Made by a program: the position numbers and the translations under genes. 46,815 bases of DNA from Chara braunii (lineage: Eukaryota; Streptophyta; Charophyceae; Charales; Characeae), in the NCBI GenBank assembly GCA_003427395.1, contig BFEA01000181.1, forward strand, positions 1,199,288 through 1,246,102, written 5' to 3'. Shown here one piece after another: positions 1 to 9,357 of this stretch. Under the pieces are notes generated by a model. The model made no database searches and had not been told where the DNA came from. It saw only the letters and a program-made list of their open reading frames with translations. Every line of letters starts with the position of its first letter. Position 1 is the stretch's first letter.

Positions 1-11
1 CCGCCCCCAAT

Positions 12-39
12 TGTGTGTTTTTTTGTGTGTTTGTGTGTG

Positions 40-77
<38 letters not shown>

Positions 78-163
78 ATGTGTGTTTGTGTGTGTTGTGT
101 GTCTATGTGTATGTGTTTATGTGTTTGTATGTGTTGTGTGTCTGTATGTATGTGTGTAGGTGC

Positions 164-197
<34 letters not shown>
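12..197. repeat. Cryptic (GT)n followed by poly-T tract
   Basis: GT dinucleotides with scattered interruptions run to about 166 and are followed by roughly 30 uninterrupted T. Reading frames here encode only Cys/Val/Tyr/Phe runs and are artefacts of the simple repeat. It probably marks a scaffold edge. Confidence 0.95.
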
Positions 198-200
<3 letters not shown>

Positions 201-545
201 GTTTTGATTATTTTTTTTTAATGTACGAAGTTAAAAAAAAAACAAAAACAAATGTGTTGTTGTACACCTTTGAAAGATCTACAACCCTATATATATATAT
301 ATATATTAGCTCTTAAAAAATCTCTGTGAAACCAAAAAAGAACACACTCATTTCATTTTTTGTTTTTGTTTTTTTTTCAGTAAATTTATGTTTTTTTTTT
401 TTTAATATACTCAAACATCAAAAAATAAAAATAAAAATATAAGGTTGTATTCCTCGAAAATGCATACAACCCTATATTTTTTGTTTTGTTTTTGGATTAT
501 GTCTTGACCAGAAAAAAATTCATTGTGTACCTTGTTTATTTACAT
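198..545. other. AT-rich spacer without genes
   Basis: A/T-rich sequence with a short (TA)n run near 287-307 and several T runs. The short phrase acaaccctatat occurs twice, near 281 and 466. No coding signal or RNA gene is visible. Confidence 0.6.
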
Positions 546-552
546 TTAACGC

Positions 553-571
553 GCGTTGAATAATTCAACGC
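553..571. repeat. 9-bp perfect inverted repeat
   Basis: Arms gcgttgaat and attcaacgc surround a single central base. The related word cgttgaat recurs just downstream (582-589) and again near 6610-6640, so it may belong to a dispersed element, but no full element boundary is visible here. Confidence 0.6.
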
Positions 572-852
572 AAAACCCACGTTGAATTGAAAATCGGACA
601 CATAGGGACCCGGTGACCAGACATGGTGAGCCACCCCGTCTCATTGAGACAGGGGGTGACACACCAAAAGGGAAATTAACAACATGGTCGCCGTCATTTG
701 AAGAAAGCGCAAGAAATGGGGTCTTTGCACGGATGTAGGGGATGAGAGAGAGGGTAGAGATCATGATCGAGGAGGCATTCAGCAAGAAGGAATGAGTCAA
801 GATGGGTCTGCCTCAAAAGAAGTAGAGACAAGAAGATGATGCTTTAGGCATC

Positions 853-1450
853 ATGATGGTAGAAAAAGAGACAAAGGTCAATCTAGAGGTCAGTCTACCC
901 AGACCAAAGGAGGTGCGCGATGAAGAGCAAGGAATAACGCTTAAGATCCCCGACCTTTTGCACCTCGTTGAGGCCGTCAAGTACCACAAGGTAGGGGTGG
1001 ACCCGGCTGCACTTGCCAAGTTCGAGGGGGGAATCCGGAAGGAGTACTGTCTCAATGGAAAACTGATAAGCATCCAACCGCAGATTACAGAGACACCTAG
1101 GGCAGCCCCCGCCGTTCATTTTCTCGGAAAAAGATCCCGGAAGGAAGTGTTCGCAAGTACAAGCCAGTACAAAAGAAGGTTAAGCCTGTCTCGGTCCTGC
1201 TAGAGACAACAAGGGAAGTGGCCATGGAAAGGGAGGAAGAAGTCCTTCGAGTAATCAAAGAGAGATGGGCGACGGAAGGGCATCGAGTACCGAACAAGAC
1301 AGCAGATACCATAAAAATAGGAGTAGAGGGATTACTGACGGAGCAGGAAATACGCTTGATCAAGGAAGCGTGTTAGAAATTCCACTTGGCATTTGCCTTT
1401 AATGATTATCAGAAGGGCACAAATGGTTAACAAGGACGCAAAGTTGATAC
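853..1450 (+). pseudogene. pol: Copy A pol spacer (protease-to-RT linker)
   Basis: A frame open from 853 to 1203 encodes a lysine- and glutamate-rich segment. In the next frame the coding text continues from about 1160 to 1380 (ending near the words IKEAC, then a stop and an FAFND phrase). This second part precedes the RT in the same way as the corresponding segment of copy B near 7790-7830 (AYAFSDD), which places it as the linker just before the RT. At least one frameshift and one stop separate it from the RT at 1450. A complete protease motif (DSG or DTG) is not visible. The function is inferred from position only. Confidence 0.6.
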
Positions 1451-2345
1451 CCCCTGTCAGGATTCACACACTCGAGCACGAACGTTGGAATGATAAGGGA
1501 CCAGCCTACGATTTTGGAATAGTAGGGAAGGTAACAAACTTGCTTACAGCGAAAATTGACTCCTTTGTTGTAGAAACTACCGCGTCTCCGTACGCAAACA
1601 GGTGGTTTGTGTTCCGAAAGGCTAACAAGACGCTTAGGTGGATCCAAGATCTGCGAATGATGAATACTGTGACTATCTGAGACGCAGGGTCGCTGCCTCA
1701 GGCAGACCTGTTAGCAGAATCTCATGCTGGTCGAAGTATTTACTCGCTGGTAGATCTCTGTTTCGAAATACGATCAGCTCCCGTTGGGTGCCCGGGATAG
1801 ACCTTACACAACCATGCATACCCGATAGGCCAGCTGCAAATGCAAGTAACCCCTATGGGCTTTACCAATGTCGTAGCAGAAGCATAGAGGAGGATGCTCG
1901 CGGTTGCTGGGAATATGTTCTCAGCAAAATGTGAGCCTTACATTAACGACAATTCAATCAAGGGCGTCTAGGAGAAGGATGAGACAGAAGTTCAGCCCGG
2001 AGTACGAAGGTTTGTGTGGGAACATTTACAGGATATCAAGGAGAGATTCTTGGTGTACAACATCACTGCCAGCGGCCCCAAGAGTATTCTCGCAGTACCG
2101 GAAGTGACCATCCTACGTTTTCGTTGCGAATATGGAAGGAAACCCGACCCATAAAATCTCCCAGTGGCCAACGCCTTTGTGTACCATGACGGAAGTAAGA
2201 GCCTTCCTAGAGGTTGTCGGATTCTGAAAAATCTTCATCAAGGGTTTTGCCAAGATAGCAGAACCTATTCGGGCTATGATTCGCGAAGAAGGCACAATGG
2301 ACTGGACTGGAGAGCGGGAGGCCGCGGTCCAGACCCTCAAAGACA
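1450..2345 (+). pseudogene. pol: Copy A reverse transcriptase, decayed
   Basis: This would copy element RNA into DNA. The frame starts with the finger region ending WIQDLRMMNTVTI, hits a TGA at 1678-1680 where the family has Arg (CGA), and resumes DAGSLPQADLL and SIYSLVDL with the first catalytic Asp. A frameshift near 1760 and another near 1830 scramble the next motif. The frame then returns with VTPMGFTNVVAEA, a TAG at 1885-1887 and the active-site box, read here as YIND (1939-1950) instead of YIDD, so the first box aspartate is Asn. A stop lies at 2225-2227 where the family reads GFW. The copy is inactive. Confidence 0.9.
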
Positions 2346-3008
2346 TTGACATCGGAACAGGTTACCCTTGCCGCTCCGTGTTTTAATGATGAGGTAGGGA
2401 AACCAATTGTACTTGAGACCGATGGGGGACCATTAGCAGTGGGTGGTGTACTGATACAGAGGGGTGAAGATGGGAGAGAAAGACCCATCAGATTCGAGAG
2501 TAGGGCGTTGAACTTTGCGGAGTGTTGCTACTCGCAATTCAAGAAGGAAATGTTGGTTGTCCTTCACTGTCTCAAAACCTTTCAAACCTACTTGTTTGGG
2601 AGACGATTCATTCTAAGGATAGATGCGATGAATGTTGCAGAAGCCCTAAAGAATTACAAGTCCATAGATCCTACTGTGGGAAAATGGGTAGGGTTTATTT
2701 GGCAGTTTGACTACAAGATTGAGCGCATTGTCGGGCTTAGAAATAGGGTCAATGGCCTGAGCAGGGTTTGCATCACGCCGGGAGGAGTAAACGACGCAAA
2801 ACCTATCGATGCGTTTCTCGACTACGAGGGAGGGACCCTTGTGGTAGATAACGAGGTAAGGAACCCGACATGCATATCTGACGAACTGTTGATCAAAGTC
2901 TTCGAAAACAGGTCTCCTGTCGTAGTCGCAGAACTCGGGGAAGGACCGATTACAAAATTGGGCTGTAAGGAAGAGAAGAACTCACGGGGAGGCATTGTGG
3001 GACCATAG
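2346..3008 (+). pseudogene. pol: Copy A RNase H and connection domain
   Basis: This is the longest clean frame of copy A (220 codons) and encodes the RNase H that removes the RNA strand during reverse transcription. Visible acidic positions are Asp in ETDGG (2421-2423), Glu in FKKEM (2547-2549) and Asp in LRIDA (2622-2624). The fourth position, normally Asp in a R-N-x-A-D-G-L-S-R motif, is Asn (aat, 2751-2753), so catalysis is probably lost. The C-terminal 90 residues are an acidic linker towards integrase. It begins out of frame with the RT, showing a frameshift around 2340. Confidence 0.9.
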
Positions 3009-3154
3009 GAGGAGCTGATGGCTATGGCAGTCGAAGGGATAGAAGGTTAACGGAGACCTTAATTTTCAGACCACTTGCCCTGCCATTTATATGAAAACCA
3101 AAGCGTCATTTTAATCAAACTTGCCACCACTTCGTAGAGTGGAGACCGTACTAA

Positions 3155-4330
3155 CTAACTGCAAAAAAAGGCAAGAGAGGAGGCCGACAAGTACGTACTA
3201 AGGAATGGGCACCTATTCAAGGAGGAATGCCTAATGCCTAGAAGAGTTGTGTGCGGACGATCTAGATAGGTAAATATAATCCAGGCAATGCATGGTGGAT
3301 TGACTGGGGGACATCGCCCCTCAAAGGGGACACTGACAAAAATAACGTCACTCTCCTTCTGGTCAGAAATGGGAAGCATGGTAACCATATAGTGCGAGAC
3401 CTGCCAGATCTTCCTGATCTGTCAAGAGCAGAGTACAACTCGTGTTTTCAAACCCTGGAGGTCCGCGTGGGTGCTAGGACTGGGACATCTGGTTCACCTC
3501 GATCTCGCAATCATGCCTGTATCTAGAGATAACCTTAGTGGGTTTGTCGAAGCAGTAGCTCTCAAGAAGAAAACCGGGATAGCGGTGGCGGGTTGGATTG
3601 AAAACTTCTACCTAAGACACTCATTCATTAGAAAGTTTATAGCTGATAATTAAGACAAAGTTCATAAACCAGGAGGTACTGAGCATTTGCAAAAGACTCA
3701 GGGTGCCCATTAAGCTCATTGAGTCATACCATCCGGAGGCTAATGCGCTCGTAGAAAAGGGACATCGGACCCTAAAGAACACGATCGCGAAATTAGCGCT
3801 TAATGATATCGGAAACTGGCCCAAGTACCTTAAGCAGGCCGTTTTCGCCTAAAACGTGACTCCAAAGAGGACTACAGGGTGTATCCCAGCCGAGTTATGG
3901 TATGGGAGGGAAATTGACTTACCGGTGGAAACCCTAGTACCTACTTGGAATTGGTTGAACAACGACCTGCACTTGACGAAGGGCAGTTGCTTGAGGCTCG
4001 GTTTCATAAGATTATTCAGAATAAGAAGGCAATCGAAGGGGTGGTGAATCGGGTTTTGGATAGCAGAGTGAAGGATAAGGCAAAGTGGGACAAGCTCAAG
4101 AATATCAGGAAAGAACCACTCCACGTTGGGGAAATGGTCCTAGTCAGAAATTCGACACTAGAAATCACTTGGTCAGGACAGTTGGGATGAAGATTGAAGG
4201 GCCCCTACCGAGTCACCAAGTGTCTGGGGATGAACACCTTCGAGTTGGAAGATTTGGATGGGACTGGAAAGGGTCGTTTCCGGGATAACGGTTGGTCAAG
4301 TTCTAAGTCGGGATCCAGTGGAACAGTGGT
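3155..4330 (+). pseudogene. pol: Copy A integrase with GPY/F-type C-terminus, decayed
   Basis: The zinc-binding HHCC module is recognisable: AMHGG and GGHR supply the histidines, and CETC with ICQ supplies the cysteines (about 3285-3430), but stops interrupt it. The catalytic core follows: Asp in VHLDL (3501-3503), Asp in IADN (3645-3647) directly followed by a TAA, and Glu in ALVEKGH (3754-3756) within HPEANALVEKGHRTL. A TAA lies at 3850-3852. After TGCIPAELWYGRE the frame shifts twice and ends in a KGPYRVTK motif (about 4196), the GPY/F module typical of gypsy integrases. The DDE residues survive, but the reading frame does not. Confidence 0.85.
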
Positions 4331-4836
4331 TGCATGAAACCCATGATAAGGAAACCGGGGAGCCGGCAGGTTAGGTGCCGACAGAAATCTTATCTGTGAT
4401 GTGTCTTGTCTTTTTGTGGGATAGCTATGCCGGTGCCTATAGGGAAGGTTATGTGGACCGAGTGACAAGGCTGGGATGCCGAGGGAAATGTATCATAGTT
4501 TTTGTGTGGGATGAATGGGATCAGGATGGATGTCTGACGCAATGTATCATAGTTTCTGAGGGGGATGGATGAGATCTGAATGGAGGACTCAGAACGGTGT
4601 ATCATATGGTATTGCATAAAAGGGATTGGGGTGAATGGTACATTCTTGGGCACGAGGGAATCGTGGCGCCATAAGGGATCTGGGTTTTGCTTTCTTTTTG
4701 TTTGGTCTGGACTTCGCTTTGGGATTATGGACTGGGCATTTCGTCTTCCTTATGATGACAGGTACAGAAAAAATCTGAGTGAAAATGAAGTTCAACAACG
4801 AGAACGATGTCAACCGCACTAATGTACCAAGCCACT
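4331..4836. repeat. Copy A to copy B junction with about 54-bp imperfect tandem repeat
   Basis: Three imperfect units begin near 4487, 4541 and 4596, each starting with a variant of aatgtatcatagtt and carrying a gggatgaatgggat-like core. The rest is non-coding. If the two gypsy copies form a head-to-tail tandem, this interval is the place to expect an LTR, but I see no matching copy elsewhere in the window. Confidence 0.5.
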
Positions 4837-5601
4837 ATGAGTGGCATAGACAGAGACACGGTAGGGCAGGCAGAGGCCTACAATGTTTATAGGCCCATAG
4901 CCGAGAACTACACTAAGGAAAAGAAAAATCGCATGCATAGGGCCTTCACCCCTTAGGGAAGGCAATAAGTTGCAATCCCTGTCTGAGGATGGAAGTGGGG
5001 AGCAAAGGATGAAAGAAAGAGCTGAAGAGGAGGGGCGAAACATGTCCGACAACTATGAAGGGTACGCTGGGACTATGAGAGGAGGTATGAGGGAAACTCG
5101 AGTATACCATATAGCCTAAACCTGAAGAATTTTACAGGTGAATAAAGCCCCGTACTCGAGGAGGAAAATGAGGATGAGGACAAACCATGTGAGGTCATCA
5201 AGATCAGTAGTGGGGATGAGACAAATGAGATTACAGGGCCAAGAGAAGAAGGACAATCAGCGACATGTGACCCGAAGGAAGGACTCTCCAAGTGGAAGGA
5301 AGAGTTTAGACCAATATGTAGTCATTGGTTCGAACAACGGATCAGCGTGATAAAACTTGATTGAATCATCAAGATCAGGAAAACAATGAGGGTCGGAAAG
5401 CCGGGGAAGGCAGTCACACCCCTGGACTTCTACAGTGAGGAAAAATTGCAAGAAATTGTGAGAAAAATAGAGGAAATCGGGGTTTTTGGTCTGGGAGTCA
5501 AGGGACCGACAAGAAGAGATGCTAGACACGAAATAAGTGGCAAAGGCCTACTGGCAGCAAAAGGGACTACGAATGGTGGACGCATGACAAAGTTCTTTTA
5601 G
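4837..5601 (+). pseudogene. Copy B gag-like fragments
   Basis: One frame, read from an ATG at 4837, stays coding-like for 39 codons (MSGIDRDTVG start) until a TAG near 4953. After a garbled stretch the same frame resumes near 5107, with only two stops (5143-5145 and one near 5362), down to 5601. The resumed part is acidic (EEENEDED) and then basic, and ends with a 71-codon open stretch. No zinc knuckle is visible. The gag assignment rests on position between copy A integrase and a protease fragment. It could also be another element-specific protein. Confidence 0.4.
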
Positions 5602-6207
5602 CGATTGAGATGGTAGTACTTGGCAAGTGTGAATAAGGTATTTCAACTGTATTTTAACAAGACATAGACTAGCAAAGACTTAGCAAGACAAGCGGTGAAA
5701 AGTTATGGACTACTTTTTGATTGAGCTACCTTGAGAAGTTCTACGAGGAAAGGACTGACAAGGAACGTTGGTATGAAACCAGCGGGGATAATTTTTTTAT
5801 GGACCTTGGAATAAACAAAAATTGCATTTTGGGAAAGGACTATGGATTTGGTTTGTTGAATCAGACAAAGCATTGAGTGTCCAGTCAAGTACGGGAGTGG
5901 TTAGGGAGCCAATGGGCAGACGGGCGTGAATATGTCCCTCCCCTAGGAGCCTAATCCTATCAAGTCGAAGTCGTGTCACAAGAGACAAAGGAGTGATGAG
6001 TGAGCAAGAGTAAAAATGACAAAAGGACCCCATGTTCTGATCTACGGTTGAACGACTGGTTGGGTTAACACTGCTTGAGGATGAGAGTCACTGCCTGAGC
6101 GTTGGATGCTAAGTCAGCTGTATGCATGAGATCATTATAACAACAAGTTGTATTGAGAAATGATAAATCACACTTAGAAAACTGTATAAGATGACCACCT
6201 TCTAAAT
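5602..6207. other. Unassigned interval inside copy B
   Basis: About 600 bases between the gag-like and protease-like pieces. No frame longer than about 80 codons looks coding and no structured RNA was recognised. In an intact element this would be the end of gag, so it is probably decayed coding DNA beyond recognition by eye. Confidence 0.4.
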
Positions 6208-6248
6208 ATGAAATCTGTGTTCCACCTTTCAAGCCTACTTGTTCACTG

Positions 6249-6313
6249 CACATCCAGTGATTTCGACAAAGTCTCTTCGCGCGAAAAAGGCTTTGCCGAA
6301 ATCACGGGATGTG
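6249..6313. repeat. 65-nt near-perfect palindrome
   Basis: The outer arms cacatccagtgatttcg and cgaaatcacgggatgtg match at 16 of 17 positions. They continue inward through caaag/ctttg to a perfect ttcgcgcgaa centre, with only a few mismatches and one bulged base. It lies just upstream of the protease-like frame of copy B. Confidence 0.85.
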
Positions 6314-6570
6314 TAGTAAACAACGAAATAACCGGAAGCATCCGTGGGGCAGATGGCGAAATTCCGTTCTCTGGATATGTCACTAAGTGCGCAATAAAGG
6401 CGGGTGTCTGGGAGTCCATTTGGTTTTTTTAACGAACAACCGTCATGGACGAAACGGGCGATGACATAATCCTTGGAATACCCTGGTGTGCGAACGTGGA
6501 GATGATAGGGATGCACTTGCATGATGGGGCATATATGGTAGACATAGGGGACCAGGTTGTGTGTCCAAAC
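6300..6570 (+). pseudogene. pol: Copy B aspartic protease fragment
   Basis: The frame encoding NNEITGSIRGADGEIPFSGYV is followed by a stop at 6430-6432 and then by MDETGDDIILGIPWC (about 6444-6490). The D-x-I-L-G-x-P-W phrase is the conserved C-terminal signature of retroviral-type aspartic proteases, and copy C has the related DHDCILGTPF at its protease end. The catalytic DSG or DTG triad is not visible, so only the C-terminal part is preserved. The coding text stops at a 20-bp direct repeat at 6577. Confidence 0.6.
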
Positions 6571-6576
6571 AACGGA

Positions 6577-6835
6577 CAATGGGGACCGTTAAATGTCGTT
6601 GATCCCCGTTGAATTGCCCCAGAGGCCCCGTTGAATCCCGTTTAATGGAAAAACGGGGGTCTCCAATTGAATCCAGAAAAATGGGATGGGCGCATTGGGC
6701 CTCGGACACATGGCCCTACGTGCCCAAACACTAAAAACAGAAAAGAAAAAAAAATTGACCCCTATTATCAGAGCGGGGTGGCGAAAAATGCCCCTCCCTC
6801 CCAAAAATCAAACTGCAATGGGGACCGTTAAATGT
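6577..6835. repeat. 20-bp perfect direct repeat bracketing 219 bp
   Basis: The word caatggggaccgttaaatgt occurs at 6577-6596 and, without mismatch, at 6816-6835. The bracketed 219 bp are non-coding and contain repeated gttgaat words and an A-rich run. This may be a target-site duplication around an insertion, or a local duplication. The first copy abuts the protease fragment. Confidence 0.7.
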
Positions 6836-7104
6836 GTGTGCATGTGAGTGCATGTCCTTTTTTTTTTTTTTTTTTTTACAAATGCGTTAATCTATTCGTT
6901 CAATCTCATTTTCGAAGGGCCCCTACGGATTAGCAAGGACCCCTTGAGGAGCAAAGATGGACATTAGACTTGTAGACTGCCTGTGTGGGCCGAGAATATA
7001 TAGTCTAAATTCGAATTTTGGTCTGTGGCGCTCTGTGCATCAGAGTTATGGGTCACTAATTTCCTGTTTTCTCGTCTTTTTTTTTTTTTTCGTTTGTCTT
7101 TTTT

Positions 7105-7136
<32 letters not shown>

Positions 7137-7551
7137 TTTTTTTTCTCGGTTTTTTTTCTTAGGAATACGTGCAGCAGCCCTAAGGGCCTCTACTCACCAC
7201 ATGCTGAAAGACCTTTCACGATTAAGACCCCAAATTCGGGTCTAAAGGTCAGAGGCCCTGGCCAAGAAAGTCTATACTACGACGAACGACCAAACGCCCT
7301 CGGCTGACCTACCTCTGCAATTGCATCTAAAAACATTCGCACGTGGGTCAGTAGCTCGGTACGGATACGCCCCTAAGGGTGGTGACAGCCCCTTAGGGAA
7401 GGTAAGTTGTGCCCCGCAAGAACCTATCATGTCGTAGGGGACCGCGGGATGTACAGCTGGCGCACTCGGCCGGAGCGGTGAAGGGTCAGCGCGGGTTACC
7501 GTGTCATCCCCGAGTTGTCTCTAAAAAGTTGAAAGCCTAAGTTTCTCCTGC
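6836..7551. other. T-rich tracts and non-coding segment inside copy B
   Basis: Poly-T runs occupy about 6858-6878 and 7078-7160. A small hairpin at 7209-7249 pairs gaccttt with aaaggtc and, inside it, agaccc with gggtct. The rest shows no coding signal. The segment interrupts the protease-to-RT part of copy B. Confidence 0.6.
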
Positions 7552-8740
7552 GTGACGTGGCCGGGAGGATCCTCGCTCGCGCGGGGGCCGATGCGCTCCA
7601 CACCGGTTCTAGTAAGTCAGGAGGAATGGGTGTATTACGAGCAAGAAAGGGAGTTGATACGACAAAGAAAAGAGAGTACTAAAAATAGGCCTTGTCACAT
7701 CAACAAGGAGACTGAGAGAGATTTGATAATAGGCGAACCCGGTTTCCCGACAAAACAAGAAGAGGTTTTGGTAAAGGACCTGATACGTGAGAAACATGAA
7801 GCATATGCTTTCAGTGATGATCAGCGAGGACGGTTGGTTGTTGACAAAATCGAAATGATCCGCATTTATACGGTGCCTCATGAGCCATGGAATGTTCGAG
7901 GAGCTAAGTATCCCAATCCCGAAGATCGTAGAAAAGTGGTGGAGTACCTAGATGGAAAGATTCGCACGAATGTTGCAGGATTTTCTGGAGGACTATATGC
8001 TTCTCCTTGTTTTTGCTTTGTAAAACCAAACGGGGTGCTCAAATAGGTACAAGAACTCCAGCTATTGAATGCGGTAACCATAAGGGATGCTGGGGGATTG
8101 CCTAACGTTGATCAATTGTCAGAGTCGTGTGCAGAAAGATCGATTGTATCCCTTATTGACCTCTACTCAGGGTATGATCAATTTCCGGTCTATCCCACAG
8201 ACCGTCCTATAACAACAATACACACGCCTAGAGGGTTGGTTCATATGAATGTTGCACCCCAAGGATGGACCAACGTTGTGGCAATGGTGCAGCGTAGTAT
8301 GATCAGGGTAATGCAGCCGCTCAATCCTCGAATTATCGAGCCATACATTGACGATTTTGCCATCAAGGGCCCTATCGAGAAAGATGAATCAGAAGTGGCT
8401 CCTGGGATAAAAAGATTCATATGAGGCCACGTCCAAGGGTTAAGAGAGGTTTTATCTCTCTTAGAAGAATACAACCTCACTGCCAGTGGCGTGAAGTCAA
8501 AACATTGTGTGAAGGAAATAACCGTTCTGGGATATGTATGCAATGAATACGGTCGACGACCTGATGGTAAGAAGACTAACAAAATCTTTGAATGACCTAC
8601 TCCCTTCCGAAATGTTGAGGAAGTTCGTAGCTTTTTTTAAACCTGTGGATTTTGAAGGAGGTTCATAGAAAGATTTGCCACCAAGACAGAGTAACTGAGG
8701 AAGTTAGTACGAAAGGATCAGAACTGGGAGTGGGGTGACC
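7552..8740 (+). pseudogene. pol: Copy B reverse transcriptase, decayed
   Basis: The best preserved RT in the window. Linker AYAFSDDQRGRL leads into VPHEPWNVRG and ASPCFCFVKPNGVLK. A TAG at 8044-8046 stands where the family reads Trp (LRWVQ). NAVTIRDAGGLP follows, then SLIDLYSGYDQF with the first catalytic Asp at 8158-8160, the PQGWTN motif, and an intact YIDD box at 8344-8355 followed by KGP. Further TGA codons at 8422-8424, 8593-8595 and 8653-8655 also sit at family Trp positions (the last in GFW). The thumb ends near 8740. Catalytic residues persist, but about five stops rule out function. Confidence 0.93.
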
Positions 8741-8751
8741 TTCAAGAAGAA

Positions 8752-9339
8752 GTGGTCGAGGAGTTGAAGAAATTCAGAGAAGGGGGTCTAGTGTTGGGGG
8801 TGCCTGATTTTTATGCAACTATGGAAAAAACTTTCATAGTTGAGACCTATGCTGGGCTAACCGCTTTGGGAGGTGTTTTGATCCAGGCGGACAGTAATGG
8901 GAAGGAGAGGTCGTTAAGATTCGAAAGTCGAACACTTAACGCGACAGAGCGGAACTACTCACAGTTCAAAAAGGAAGTCTGGCCAGTTCTACACATCCTA
9001 AGAATTTTCAGGCATGACCTTTTTGGAAGGAGGTTTATCCTCAGGATTGACCCAACAACGCTCATGTATTCCCTCAAGATTTTTTCGCCATCAGACTCGA
9101 TCATAGCCAGGTGGCTTACCTATATATGGATGTTTGATTTTCAGCTGGAACGTATCCTAGGGAACAAGAATAGTGATGATGGTATGAGTATAATTGAATG
9201 GGGAGATCAAGTAGGATTGAAAGACGAGGCACCTCCGATAGACGAATTTTTTGAAGAAGGGAATGATATGCGCACCCACGTCAACTGTTGTGCTATGTTC
9301 GTTAAAAGTAAGGCAATGAGAAGAGGAAATCCGATATAG
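8752..9339 (+). pseudogene. pol: Copy B RNase H and linker
   Basis: An open stretch of 195 codons begins in the RT-RNase H connection (EGGLVLGVPDF). The first catalytic position reads VETYAG, with Tyr (tat, 8848-8850) in place of the family Asp in ETDAG. FKKEVW keeps the Glu, LRIDP keeps the third Asp, and NSDDGMS keeps the fourth. Loss of the first Asp should abolish activity. The C-terminal part (PPIDEFFEEG) matches the linker of copy A (PIDAFLDYEGG), confirming that the two are related copies rather than different families. Confidence 0.9.
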
Positions 9340-9357
9340 CATCCGCCTCCTGAGCTT

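Larger units (their letters stand above)
853..4330 (+). mobile_element. Ty3/gypsy retrotransposon copy A, decayed pol region
   Basis: In order, this segment holds a charged spacer, reverse transcriptase, RNase H, and integrase with a C-terminal GPY/F-type module. That order (RT-RH-IN) is diagnostic of Ty3/gypsy as opposed to Ty1/copia. Every domain is broken by in-frame stops and single-base frameshifts, so this is a dead copy. No gag is seen upstream (548-850 is non-coding), and no LTR pair or primer-binding site was recognised. The neighbour downstream is the gag-like start of copy B at 4837. Confidence 0.9.

Noticed and set aside
11-316. Open frames in the GT and T tracts
   Set aside because: They translate only simple repeats (Cys/Val/Phe runs).
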